A program made the translations under genes and the position numbers. The notes beneath the pieces were generated by a model, which did not search any database, was not told the origin of the DNA, and was given only the letters and a program-made list of their open reading frames with translations. 64,000 bases of DNA from Guyanagaster necrorhizus (Eukaryota > Basidiomycota > Agaricomycetes > Agaricales > Physalacriaceae), in the NCBI RefSeq assembly GCF_019112545.1, contig NW_025064888.1, positions 951,639-1,015,638 on the forward strand. Reading direction: 5' to 3'. Of this stretch, positions 35,901 to 48,000 are shown in pieces; the first letter of the stretch is position 1, and each line of letters begins with the position of its first letter.

Positions 35901-36151
35901 GCAAGAAGAAAACCAGTATGGGCACAACATTTACTGGAATGAGAAAGCCAATAGATGTGGATCACCTTAAGAAAGAGGAAAAGTGTTTCAATTGTGGCTA
36001 GAAGGGCCACATGGCATAAAACTGCCTCCAGAAGAAGAACAAATGCACCCAAGAAGATATATGGGCACAGATCACTGAGCTGTTGAAGAAGGATGAAGAC
36101 CTCAGGCCTGATGATAAGTCTGAGGAGGTAAAAGATCAGGCTGAGCAGTGA
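32923..36151 (+). pseudogene. Gag of F4 with hydrophobic N-terminus
   Basis: ATG 32,923 opens a frame with a hydrophobic segment near residues 15-38 (FFELLASIIETLIGLLVIIQ, then LCYRHQS). Then come a Gln-rich tract from a (CAG)n run (about 33,234-33,252), acidic low-complexity parts (33,871-34,522), a helical part (34,580-34,974), a capsid-like part (35,159-35,440: DDIDCFLVDCDQYFQVFA) and a zinc-knuckle remnant CFNCG-KGHMA-NC (about 35,988-36,030). Gag ends at TGA 36,149-36,151 with pol overlapping at -1. Stops throughout. Confidence 0.85.
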
Positions 36152-36440
36152 GCAATTCCACTGAGTTGGCCAAATTCTCAAAGAGTGGTTTGCCACCTCC
36201 AACTATTGAATGGACTGACTTTATTTCTATAGTTTTACCACCTATGTCTAAATTATGCATGCATTTGAATATACCCAACATTACTACTCATATGTCAGAA
36301 TCACCTCAGGAACCAGAACAGGAAACTCAACTGCTGACATATAGCCAAACAGAGGCAGAGAGCCCTCAAAAAGGTAAGTCATCACCAAAAGTTTGCCAAA
36401 CTAAAATCTCAGCAGAAACTCAACCACTGACATGCCCTCT

Positions 36441-38245
36441 CTATGTTCAGGCATGTAAAATTGTGAAAATTGCGAATACATGGACTGCATTCCAGTCCAG
36501 TAAGCATGTAATAGAAAATAGGACTAGAGCACACAGAAACCTAGCTATCATAATGCTAAAACTGAAGTAACAATAAGCAGAGTGCATGGTCTAGTAACAG
36601 ACTAATACCAGAGGGGTTAGACTGCATGTGAGGTCCCAGCACTTGGCCCTAAATATGCCAATACTATTATGAGAGGATATGCTAAAAATAAAAAGACTAT
36701 GATCAAAATATGATTGGCAATTCTGATCATATTGATCAAAGATATACAGCCATTGATGCACTGATGGAACATGCTTTAGAACAGAGAACTGAGATCCAAA
36801 GAAAGGTATCTGAGTAAATGGGTATTGAACAGAGAAATAGAATAATGACAATAAAGTAATAAGTAGAGGAATATTATCTCAGGAATGAATAGCACATATA
36901 CTGCCCTGAGCCTTGCACACATACTTACAGTGTCTTAGCATGCATAACACAGCTAGGGACTCTGCATCATACTGAGAAATGGCACCTTTGGTGAGTCAGA
37001 TAGAATGACTGGTTGGATACAGAGAAGCAGAACATAGCCATTGTGGCTGGCTCCTGGCATGAGAGATAACTCCAGGGGTCTGGGACAGTTTACCGCTGTC
37101 AGAAATGTCACCAGGAAAATAAGAAAGTGAGCAGACCTGGTGAGGCCAGCTAGCCAATGTCAGCTAGTGAAGGAACAGTGGGCACAGTTATTGCCCTGAA
37201 GTGAATAAGCATGGTGACTGTGATATGCATGCAAATAATATCTGTGGGATCCAGCACAGAGTCCCATGCTTTGAAGATACCATAGTAGGATTGTATTAAT
37301 AAGTATCCTAGTAGAGTATTTAAATACAGTATTGTATGAGTAGAGATCAAGTTTCTGACCTCCACAGTTGCAGTGTATTGGGCACAGAAAGCCTTGCACT
37401 CTAGCTCTGAGTTTGTGTTTGTAACTTCAGGTGAGAGAATAAACTTATTATTGAATACTCTTGAGAGAGCTGTGAGAACTAAGCAAGACATTGAAGCTTG
37501 CAAAGGACTTAAGCCCAGTTTGATAAGAGGTTTTGGATTGCACTTTAATCTGAGAATAAGAGAGTGGTGTCTGAAGAGTATCATCTTGAGTTTTTGAGAT
37601 ATTTGTGATGTGCAGTGCTACAGATAGTAGAGGTTCAAACCCTTTGGCTTGATTAGTGTGTGCTTTTGTGTTATTTCCACAGATTGACAGAGGTTCAAAC
37701 CCTTTAGTCTGTTGGACAGTGTTTTATTGTGTTTGTGTCTCTGGATCATATAGGTTTGAATCCTGTGGATCTACAATTGGTTTGGAAGCTTGTAAACAGA
37801 GATCTGTGCTTTTGGTCACTTGTGGACATGTTTGTGATTGGTTTTTGCTTAAAGCATGAAGCTTTGAGTTATGTGTTGTATGTGTTAGGGATTTGAGTTG
37901 ATCTGAGCTGTGCTTGAAACTATTTGAGAGTTTTGAAGGAGTGTTTCAATATATTGTATCAAGTTGCAGTACCCTTTGCCTTGAGGCCTGGCAACACCAG
38001 TTGCCACCTCTTGTTTTGATAAAACAAAAAGCTTTGAGACTTAGAAAGACCTTGGACTGTTGTAAGCATGCTATTGCTGTTTGTGCACTGTGATCTCATT
38101 GAAGAAGACAATTATATTTGTTGATTGCTACGTTTATTGCATTATAATCCTCTCATGAACTAAGAGTTTTGTGTGTGTGTTAGTGTGAGTGTGGTCAGTG
38201 GATAATGCTCTGCTGTTTCTGTTTTCATCTTGTGCATGCTCAGAT
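36441..38245 (+). mobile_element. 1.8-kb non-coding insertion in F4 (copy B of the 22.2-24.1 kb repeat)
   Basis: Interrupts the pol N-terminal linker. Flanking cctct occurs at both sides (36,436-36,440; 38,246-38,250), a likely 5-bp target duplication. Ends: ctatgttcaggcatg...tgcatgctcagat. No coding frame of note. Contains three copies of a ggttcaaaccctttgg / ggtttgaatcc motif (37,632; 37,691; 37,750). Probably a solo LTR or non-autonomous element of the F3 family. Confidence 0.65.
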
Positions 38246-39462
38246 CCTCTTCACTGCCAACAGACCAAACAGAGGCAGAGGGTCCCATTGGCTGGCTAAA
38301 ACCATTCAACACTGAATGGACTTGGTGAACCATCAAAGAAGCAAGAGATAAAGAAGCAGTAAAGGCTATACTCAAGAATTGGATACACAAAATCCAAGCT
38401 GAGGAGGTGATCGATAACATGATCACTGAAATGCAAGAAGCAGAACATTGTCAAGCCCTGGAATGGCTCATTGAACTACATGGACCATGGAAGTTCATCT
38501 GATGATCTAAAACTTCAGGCCAAGACCTATTGGCCAAAGTCTGAATTGAAACCCTCACATCTCAAAGTACCCATATAGTCATAGCACTAATTGACAGTGA
38601 ATGCACAGGAAGCTTAATTAACTGAGCTTTTATCAACAAGCACAGACTTCCTACTTGAGCTATGGCAGCCCCAATCTCAGTCTACAATGCAGATGGGACT
38701 AAGAACCAAGCTGGTTTGATCACTGAATATGTAGAGCTTAGGCTCACTATCAGTGATCATTCTGAACAAATCAACTTGGCTGTAACCAATTTAGGAACCA
38801 AGGAAATATTTCTTGGTCATGATTGGCTGATTTGACATAATCTACTAATCAACTGGAAAACTGGATGAATCATCTTTGTTAGATGCCAATGCTAGAAGAT
38901 CTCATTCAAACTACTCAATGAAGATTCCAAGAATCAATGGGATAAAGAAATGAAAGATGGACAATCTTTGCTGTCGACCTACAGAAGGCCATTCATGTAT
39001 GTGCAATACACTATGCAAACAATCTAGTGGCAAAAGCCAATGCCAAGAAGGAGAAAAAGACATTTAAAGAGATGATACCTGAGTGGGCACAGGACTATTG
39101 AGACTTATTTGACAAAGAAAGTTTTGATGAATTACCTGAATCAAAGCTCTGGGACTATGCTATAGAACTAATTCCCAATGTGAATACCAACCTGGATTGT
39201 AAGATCTATCCACTTGGCAACAATGAACAGCAGGAACTGGACAAGTTCCTCAATGAGAACTTATTCAGTGAAAGGATCTGGCCATCAAAGTCACCAATGC
39301 TTCACTCTTTTTCTTCATCAAGAAAATAGATGGAAAACTCCAACCAGTACAAGATTATTGGAAGCTCAATGAAATGACAATCAAGAATCGTTACCCACTT
39401 TTTTTGATCTCAGAATTGATAAACAAACTCTATGGTGCCAAATACTATACCAAGCTGAATGT

Positions 39463-39919
39463 TGTTAGACTCAAGTGTCACATAAGCAGGAATATATGAT
39501 AGACAGATGTCACCTTGCACTTCAGGTGATCAGCTGAATCCACTGATGTGTGTTCTAATCAGTGTGTCACAAGGCCTGAAGGATTGGCTTGAGAGTAGAA
39601 TGAGATAAATAAACTTTAGCTTGAAGCTGAGGGTTACCAGTGAGAGCAAGCAGTCTTAAATACTGTACTAGGTCTGCTAATAATACTTTAACTAATTGTG
39701 GGTTTCTGAGTCCATTGTGCCTATTGTCTTAGGGCATTACTATCATACATAAAAGGTCAATTGTGCATTGTTGGGCAATGCTGTTGCATTGAAAGACAAT
39801 GATAGACTTGGCTAGTTGTAATGACTAAGCTTCATCCCACAGTCCTAAGCACTTGTTCTGGTGCCCTGACTAAGCATAAATAGGAGTTAAAACAGAGAAA
39901 GGAATGAAAAATCATAACA
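39463..39919 (-). repeat. Solo LTR in the F4 RT region
   Basis: 457 bp, + strand tgttagactc...atcataaca, same family as the R1 LTRs. Target duplication aatgt (39,458-39,462) / gatgt (39,920-39,924). The RT frame continues across it (AAGCTG..GATGTC). Confidence 0.9.
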
Positions 39920-42619
39920 GATGTCCAATAGAGATATAACAATATCTGCATCAAAGAAGGCAATAAATGGAAGGCAGCTTTTCAAACTAACTATGGGTTG
40001 TTCAAACCAATAGTTATATTCTTTGGACTTACCAATTTGCCAGCAACATTCCAGTGGATGATGAATGACATCTTTAAGGATCTCATTGTGACTGGAAAGA
40101 TCACAATTTACTTTGATGATATTCTTATTATATCCAAGACCAAGGAAGAACATCAGCACCTAGTACAATAGGTACTAGCACTGATGTAGAAACATTGGCT
40201 TTTTCTCAAGGCCAAAAAGTGTGAATTCAAGGTATTGGAAATAGAATACCTCAGAGTTATTATCAGCAAAGAAAGCATCAGGATGGATCCTGTCAAGGTG
40301 GCAGGAGTAACTGAATGGCCAGAACTGACCAAAAAGAAGAAACTGCAATCATTCCTTGGATTCACCAACTTCTATCAGCAATTTATCTAGAATTACAGCA
40401 AAATAGTCCAATCAATGACACAATTGACCAGAAATGCCCCATGGACTTGAAGGGCTTCCCAACAGGTGGTGTTTAACAATCTTAAACACTGATTATCTGA
40501 AGATGTTGTCCTGGCAATACTGATCCAGGATGGCAAGTTCTGAGTAGAAGCCAATTTGAGTGAGAGCACTATTGGAGCAGTCCTTTCTCAAGAACAGAAT
40601 AGCAAATGGCAGCCAGTTACATTTTTATCAAAAGCACTGACAGTCACAGAACAAAACTATGAGATCTATGACAAGGAACTCCTCACCATAATGCTTGCTC
40701 TTGCTGAGTGTTGGCATTATCTCATTGGAGTGATCCAGATCTTTGAGATCTGGACAGATTACCAGAATCTCTGATATTTTCAACTTCTCCAGAAGCTTAA
40801 TCACTGACAAGCCTGATGGGTCATGGAATTATCTGAATACAAATCTATGTTGCACTATAAGGCTGGTGCAGCAAACAAGAAGGCTGACTTTCTCAGCTGC
40901 AGAGCAGACTATGATCAGGGGGGAACCAACAATAAAGGAGTTGTACTACTATGATCTGAACACTTTCAGGCAATGATCATGCCCACTGAGGAGGAAGTGC
41001 ATGAGCACATCAAGAGTGCTACCTGGAATCCCCACAAGTGGAATCAATGAATAGCCTCATCACTCAACCATGAGTGGAGGCTGAAGAAAGAAGGAGGATT
41101 GATCTGCTATGATAGGTAGATCTATATTCCAAGGGATCAGGGATTTTGAGGTGATATCATCACTACATGTTATGATCATGTGACAGCTGGACACCCAGGG
41201 ATCACTAAAATGAAGGAGCTAGTACTACAGAAATATTAGTGGTCTAAAATAGACTATAATATCATCTGATATGTCAAAGCATATGAGATTTGTCAATGTA
41301 GCAAGTCCTCAACACAACTTTGAGCAGCACCACTCCATCTGAATGAGGTCTCTTCATCACCATGAATCCACATTTCAGTGGATATAATAATGAGACTTTC
41401 TGAAAGTGATGGCTATGATGTAATCATCATTATAGTCAATCACTTCTCAAAGGTGATCAGAATGATCACCTGTTTAACAGAATTGATATCAGAAGGATGG
41501 GCAAAAATCCTATGAGATAAGGTCTATGCAAAATATGGCATATCTCAAGTAGTGATTTCAGACAGAGATCCACAATTCATCTCCAAATTCCTAGACAACT
41601 TATACTGACTCCTCAACATCAAACAGAATGCTTTGACAGCATATCATCTCCAAACTGATGGCCAGACAGAGCAGGTAAATCAAGAAGTGAAAAAGTATCT
41701 TCAACTCTTTATCAATTACTGACAAAATGATTGGATAGAGTGGCTGGCACTAGCAGCCTTTCAATATAACAATCAGATCCACTCAGCAACTGGCAAAACC
41801 TCATTTTTTGTCAACTATGGGAGACATCCATATATAAGTCAAACCAAACAAAAACACATGATGACACTGGCATCAACAGATTTCACCATGACTATGGCAA
41901 AAATCCATGAAGAAGTGAAGACAGCCCTTGAAAAGGCTGCTTCAATAATGAAGAAACAGTATGACAAGCACTGTAGACCAGCCTATGAATATTCAACCAA
42001 TGACAAAGTTTGGTTGGATACCATGAATCTCCATCTTCCATGACCAAAGCAGAAGTTAGCAGATAAACAAACAGGACCATTCAACATCATCACTAAAGTT
42101 GGCAACTCCACATATAAGTTGTGGTTACTAGCAACTTGGAAGGTCTATAATGTCTTCAATGAGACATTATTAACACCATATATCGCATCCATCTTTCTGA
42201 ACCAAGAATGACCATCTCCACCACCATCAGAACTCATTGACGATGAAGAACACTATGAAATCAACAAAGTTCTAAACTACAAATTGCATAAAGTCAAAGC
42301 ATATAATGGAGGCATGAAAACAACCATTGACTATCTAGTCAGCTAGAAAGATTATGGCCCAGAATCAAACCAATGAGTCAATGAAAAATATATGGATGCA
42401 GAGGAAGCAATACATGATTATGAACAATAAAACAACAGAGTGGAGATAGGCAATATATCCACCTAAATTATGAATCATCATTGCCAGCAGGAGACATGTT
42501 TAATATTATACTCTGCTGAGTCACAATATCTGTGGTCCAGCAGATCAGCCACTTGTGAATAGAATGGAGAAATTATCTCTAACTGAACCATTGGGATGAT
42601 GGTCTTAAGGAGAGGGTAA

Positions 42620-43151
42620 TATTATGATTTTTCCTATTTTTTTTTTTTCCTTGATTTATTTGGGATTGACCCCTATTTTGCTTAGTCAGGACATCTAGAC
42701 CCAGGCACTTAGAATCATAGGAGTGTTTAGTCAACTAGCACTGCCCAGATTCTACTGCACTGCTGTGAAGTCCTACAGCAGCATAATAGCAGAGCACTGC
42801 CTTTTGCTATCTGCACAGCAGTAACAGTAATAGCAGCTCAACAGCAGACAATACCCTTTTGTTCTTGCATGGCAGTAACAGCAGTAACATCACAATGACA
42901 GACACTACTCTTTTGTAGGAAGATTATATTTGGAATGATAAGAAATTAGTATATAAGTAGTGTAGCTCTTGCTGTAGTAACTCCAGCTTCAAGCTAAAGT
43001 TTATTCTTCACCATCTACTCTCAAGTGACTTGCAACCACCTTGATCACATAATGCTGATAGTGCATCAGTGAACTCTAACAGTCTAACCCAAAGTGTGAG
43101 GTTCTGTTAGTTTATCATATGTTATCAATCACATGGAATTTGGACTTAACA
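42620..43151 (+). repeat. 3' LTR of F4
   Basis: 532 bp, TATTATGATTTTTCC...GGACTTAACA, directly after the polypurine tract cttaaggagagggtaa. TATA (agtatataag) at about 42,951. Confidence 0.92.
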
Positions 43152-43718
43152 AAACAGTGTTTTACAACACTGATAGCATGTAAAGGTGATTTGGCTGGTC
43201 TTCCAGTCAACCAATGAGTTGTGTCAGATCAACCAGTTGTGTTCAAGAAAGACCTTCTTGATGCTGATATCAGTGACAGTTAAGTCGATCTGCTTAGTAT
43301 AATCCTTAATGGTCAAGCAAAGTTCAACAAACTCAGTAATCAAATCAGCTTGGTTCTTTATTCTATCTGCATTATACACAGAGATTAGAGCAGCAGTTGC
43401 CTGAGTCAGAAGGTTATGCTTGGCAATGAAAGCATAATTAATAGAGTTTCTAGTACAGCTGCTGTTGATTAGGGCTGTAATGGCATAGACAACTCTAAAG
43501 GTGAGGATCTCAATCTGTGCTTTAGTAGTCAAGTCCCTTCTAGTGGTTTTCTGTCATCAAATATACTTCCATGGCCTCCATAACTCATCAAGCCATTCTA
43601 GGGCTCAGCATTGTTCTGCCTTTCTTATTCCTTTGACTATATCATTGATGACTTCTTTAGCTTGGGTTTAGTGCATCCAGTTTTTGAACTGCCAGATCAA
43701 TGAACTTGTCTCAGACTA
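43152..43718 (-). pseudogene. R1 protease and linker, with internal gag deletion
   Basis: Continuation of R1 Pol right of F4. Protease frame 43,224-43,532 has ALINSSCTR where LIDSGCTGS is expected (Asp to Asn). The linker (EVINDIVK...ALEWLDELW) follows, and at about 43,690 it joins directly to Gag sequence (DKFIDLAV), skipping about 1 kb that contains the zinc knuckle in F4. E6 begins at 43,719. Confidence 0.82.
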
Positions 43719-44217
43719 TATTAGAAATATGCCAATCAATTGGGCTTGAGTATATGTGCAGAGACTGGTGGAGTGCATGGGCATCACTGAAGCTATTAGC
43801 AACATCACCCTTGAATCAAGGCCTAAGGATTTGGATTGACAGAATGGAGTTCTGTTGGAGAAGTGAAGAGGAATATTCTTTGGAGTGGAATCCAATGGAT
43901 GAGATAGAGAGAAGCTGAAGTGAGCATGAAGTGTAGATGACTATCCAAGTTGATATTTGAACTGAGTAATTACAATGATTGTATATAGTTTATATGCTAT
44001 TAGTAGTTAATTCTGAGTTGGGGTCTGTTGGATTCTAGTGTCAATTGTTTGCTACTATTTTCAGAGTCTAGATACTACAATATGAAATATGGATGTGAAA
44101 TAATAAGAATAAAATAAAATTGATAGTTAATGAGAAACAGATAGAGTCCAGTGGAAATTGGTGATTAAATTTATGGTTGATTGAAGTGATGTGGAGATCA
44201 GTGGCATATGCATAACA
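43719..44217 (-). repeat. 3' LTR of E6
   Basis: 499 bp, + strand tattagaaatatgcc...gcataaca, the same length as the partner at 51,347. A short purine tract (element strand aatgaaggga) lies next to it. Confidence 0.9.
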
Positions 44218-44473
44218 GTATCCCTTCATTAGCATTCTTACTCTTAAGAGCATAGATCCTGATGCACAATGGAACCACATGGAGAATTGTTGGTGGCTAT
44301 GAGAATCTTACAACTTGATCTGCTATCATCACTATCTCTTGCTTGGTTGTCTTTTTTCTTGCCTTGCCAAAATGTTGACTATCATAGCATATCATTTTTC
44401 AGTGACTCCTAAGCTTTTTGTGCTGGTTTTGATGCTAGACTGTTCTGAAAGAGGAAAGGTGGAGTTCTGATTG

Positions 44474-46142
44474 GATCAGCTTGCAGCAGAAGAGGAGTAT
44501 GCTAAGGCAGTAGAGAGGCATGATGAGTGGAAGACAGAGAGAGTGAAGAGAGAGTGAGAAGAGAGAGTGAAGGTGGAGCATGTAGTCTGCACAGAAAAAA
44601 TGAAGGCTTTAAGGAAGACAGTGGAGAAGTGAAGGGAGCAGAAAAGGTTGGCCCAGAAAGAGGCTGAGAAAGAGCAGGAAAGGCTGAGAGTGGAGAAGGA
44701 TGCATGAAGGTTAGTGGAGGCCAAGGAGCAAGTGCAACTAGAGAGCAAGAAGGCAGAGTCAGACAAGCCTGTGCAGACTCTGGCAGAGAGCATGGATTAC
44801 CTTTACAGGAGGATGCTGGCTGAAATGAGGTTGGATTCAGCTGAGCTTAAGAGAGCATATTTAGTGAAGGCTCCTTGGATTGAGGCAGAATCTAAGGGTG
44901 AAGGAAGTGAGATGTCAGATGCATTATAGGCCTATCTTGAGCAGCTGAGGGAAGATATTCAACAAGGTAAATAGAGAGCTGCCAGTTCTATTGAGGGGGA
45001 TAGAAAACAAAAGGTAAAATCAGCTAGTTTTATGACTGACAGTGATACTAAAGGCAGAGTCAGAGCCAGTCTCAGAAAAAAAGAAGTAGTTGAGAAACAT
45101 AAGTGGTATGTTTCTCAAGGGCCAGATTGCTAATTATCTTTTCAGAGCATTGTATTAGATATAGGCAGGATAATACTCTCTACTACATCTAGACTACTGC
45201 TGGGCATGGTTAAACTTGTGTGCACTGTAAGGTCAAGAAGGCAGCATGCTCATTTAATCAGACAAACAATGCTGGCAGAGTTGTGGAAAATGTGGAGATC
45301 ACCACTGCTCTCTGAAAAATAAATAGCAATATAAAAAAGTTGCAGAGCCAAATAGACAAACTTGCAAAGGAGATAATAGATCAGATGGACAAGTTAGTAG
45401 AGGAGCTGGCAGATATCTGTGAGACTGTAGAGGGATTGCTGGATGACTATATATCAGACATAGAGTCTCTGGTGGATCTTGTATCATTTGACTTAGAGGC
45501 TTGAGCAGTGGTTCATATATGTTAGGCCCAAGCATCACATGCAGACAACCACATGGTAAGTAGGCATCACCTCGCACTTTGGGTGATTGTCTAAGTCCAC
45601 TGATGCAATTGAGGTGGTGTGTCACAAGGCTAGTGAATAGCTCGAGGGTAGAATGGTATGTATAAACTTTAGCTCAAAGCTGGAGTCTGGCTTGCTAGAG
45701 CCATCCTCCTTAAATACTGTACATGCTCTGCTAATAATATACTACAGTTATTATAGGTTTCTCTGTCCATTGTGCTCATTGTCCTTGAGTGTTATTACAG
45801 TACATAAAAGGGTATTATCTGCATCATTCTTGGTTCCCAGGTCTGGTGATGGACTTGGTTTGTTGTGCTGACCAATCTGTCTCACAGTCCCAGGCACCAA
45901 GTTAGGCACCTTGACTAAGCATAAATAGGGGTCAAAGAGAGGCAGAAACTAAGAAAAGAGGGAAAAATCATAACAATATAGAGTTTCAGAATATGAGGGA
46001 GTCAGAGGTGGAGAAATTGAGGAAGACAATGAAAAAGCATTTGGATGAGAATATAGTAGAGTTGAGGGAGATAGAGAAGAAGGCAGACTCTAGTGGAGAT
46101 GGGAGTGGAACAAGTTCTTCAGACATCAGTTCTCTCTCTTAA
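44474..46142 (+). pseudogene. Opposite-strand gene inside E6: coiled-coil protein with Zn2Cys6-like Cys cluster
   Basis: Forward frame running against E6. A Glu/Lys/Arg-rich, coiled-coil-like part (44,474-44,930; AEEEYAKAVERHDEWKTER at its start) is followed by a basic linker. A Cys motif TCVHCKVKKAACSF (C-x2-C-x6-C, 45,214-45,255) has EHC upstream (about 45,149) like a first half-cluster. A second helical part ends with a Ser-rich tail and TAA at 46,140-46,142. A likely intron, gtatgt...gctaat...ttttcag, is at 45,106-45,145, though the present junction does not keep phase. Stops are TGA/TAG at Arg/Gln-like positions. The frame continues exactly across the solo LTR at 45,520. Family not named with certainty; DNA binding is inference. 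Confidence 0.6.
45520..45975 (-). repeat. Solo LTR in the E6 opposite-strand gene
   Basis: 456 bp, + strand tgttaggccc...aatcataaca, R1 family. Perfect target duplication atata (45,515-45,519; 45,976-45,980). Contains a few CpGs (about 45,571 and 45,642), suggesting a younger insertion. Confidence 0.93.
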
Positions 46143-46154
46143 ACAATTTTTATT

Positions 46155-46168
46155 TCTTATATATATAA
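46155..46168. repeat. Perfect 14-bp AT palindrome
   Basis: CTTATATATATAAG, 13 bp after the stop of the opposite-strand gene and just beyond the 3' end of E6 pol. Could be a shared terminator or chance. Confidence 0.5.
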
Positions 46169-46284
46169 GTTGTAGTGAATGGCTGGAGTCTGGCAGGGCT
46201 CCCAAAAAAACAATGTAATTATTTTTTCTGTTTTTAAGTTTGAATGAAAGTGGTAAAGGATTGGAGACAGTGAAAACCAGTAGG

Positions 46285-48000
46285 GCCAAGAGAATGTTAA
46301 GTGGACAAGAAACTTAAAAAAGAGATGTTCAAAAGGTGATCTTGAGCAAGGATTCTGGTTTGTCTGGGTATTGGTGATGAAAGTCCTCAATGAATTCATT
46401 GGCAGAAAACTCAAAGGCTGGCAGCTAGGCAAATTCTTTATTGGTACCTTTGTAGTATAATCACTGAATTTTATATAAGAGTGGACAGCAGAATCAGTGG
46501 TCCAGTTTAGAGTCAAGAATTTGAGCTATTTTATACTGTTCTTTCCTATCCACTTCAATCAGAGATAATGGAGGTTGAGCTCAGTTAGAGATGGTATTTT
46601 CTTCTATGGATTCCAGCTGTGAGATATGAAAGACTGAATGAATGGAGCAGAGATCTGACAGAAGTTTAAAGATGAATGAATGAGAGTCAGATTGGGCCAG
46701 GATTTTGAGAAGACTGAGGTATTTTTCAGTGAATTTTCTGGTCAGACAGGTGGTTTTAATGTGTTTGAAACTGAGGTAAATCTTGTCACCCACTTTGAAT
46801 AGAGATGTCAGAATCTAATGCTTGTCTGCTTGAGTATTATAGCAAGACTGGGCTTCAGAAATTTCATCTTTTAGTACTTGGTGGAGTTCATCAAGATTAA
46901 CTGCAAAGTCTCAGGCCTGAGTAAAGGTGATATCTTATTCAGAATGAATGGTGATGTTAGAGTGGTAACTGTTATTAGCAAAAAATAAGAAGATTCTGAT
47001 AGAGATATTAGAGGCATTGTTGTAGGCAAACTTGGCAATGAATAAGAGGGTGTCTCAATTATTCTGTTAGTAGAAGCAGTAGATGCAGATGTATTATTCC
47101 AGAGTTTAGTTTGCATATTTGTTTGTCTGTTGGCCTCTGGGTGGTAACTGAAAGTAAAGTGAAGTTTTATATCAAGAGCTATGACTAGGATATGAGTAAA
47201 CTGGAAAATGAATTTGGAGCCATAGTCAGAGATAATATGGCTGGATACCCTATATTTAGAGAAGATATAGATAACAAAAAGTTAGGTGAGTTCTGCAGAG
47301 TTGATAGTATCATGAGTGAAAATGAAGATGACTTGCTTGCTAGCCTGATCAACAACTACCAGAATGACAATGAATCCATTAAAGTCCAGTAGTTGTTCAA
47401 TGAAGTCCATGAAAATGGAATCTCATAGCCATTCAGAGACTGGTAGAGATTTGAGCAACCCATAGAGATGGTGTCTAGATGTCTTGTCACATCCACAAAC
47501 TGTGCAGGACTTAACAGAGTGTTGAACATATTCATGCATCTTTAGCTAGGTGTAATTCTGCTGGACTAGCTCTAATATCTGGTTTTAGCCAAAGTGGCCT
47601 GCCAGGATGTGGTTATGATTGTTTTATAATATGTGGAGATGGAGATTGTCAGAGTCTGGGATATAGATGCAGCCTTCAAAGTGAAGGATGTTGGATTTAT
47701 TAATGGACCACTGAGAGAAAGAGAATTCAGAAGTGGCCTTAGCCTGATGGGGGCTGTCAGAGGATGTAGAGTTGGAGGATTGTGCTTTTTTAATATCATT
47801 ATGGAGCTTATTAATATCCACAATAGCACTAGCTCAGAGGATAGAGCCTTCAAGATAGGTTGCACAGAGTGATACAGAGAGTTGTTCTTAGGTAAAGACA
47901 GATTGAAAATTATAATGATTGACTTGAGTATATTGGCTATCTCTCTCTTTAGGATAGACATCTCATCATCTAGTGAGTGCATCTGGTTTTTCACCAAGTT
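46285..48000 (-). pseudogene. E6 integrase and chromodomain
   Basis: Right to left: spacer after RNase H, integrase zinc region (about 47,640-47,480: CG(C)DKTSRH-like), core with IFMDFIEQLL (Asp kept, about 47,415), ISDYGSKF (about 47,225) and YHPEANRQT (about 47,130). The chromodomain follows: PPLSLIEVDRKEQYKIAQIL (about 46,500-46,580), then the LLYKIQ...YYKGTNKEFA...LPA region, ending DFHHQYPDKPES (about 46,350). The family-specific ending resembles basidiomycete chromoviruses. Many stops. Confidence 0.85.

Larger units (their letters stand above)
36149..42430 (+). pseudogene. Pol of F4: protease, RT, RNase H, integrase, chromodomain
   Basis: Starts in the -1 frame over the gag stop (36,148-36,440), is split by the 1.8-kb insertion, and resumes at 38,246. 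Protease motif LIDSECTGS at about 38,585: Asp kept, Gly changed to Glu. RT box YFDD at 40,109-40,120. RNase H 40,545-40,774. Integrase core with SVDIIM, SDRDPQF and QTDGQTEQVN, all three acidic residues present (41,375-41,670); later frame 41,858-42,043. Chromodomain about 42,310-42,430. A solo LTR splits RT at 39,463-39,919. The catalytic set is the least damaged of the copies, but stops are frequent. Confidence 0.9.
32332..43151 (+). mobile_element. F4: full-length chromovirus inserted in R1
   Basis: LTRs 32,332-32,866 and 42,620-43,151 with target duplication aaata / aaaca (differing by one C/T). Internal order is primer-binding site, gag, protease, RT, RNase H, integrase, chromodomain, polypurine tract. 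It carries a 1.8-kb insertion (36,441-38,245) and a solo LTR (39,463-39,919). Without them it is about 8.5 kb. Confidence 0.92.

Noticed and set aside
44476..44793. Reverse frames rich in Ser/Leu/Phe
   Set aside because: They are the complement of the charged coiled-coil frame on the + strand (GAG/AAG runs) and show no family pattern.
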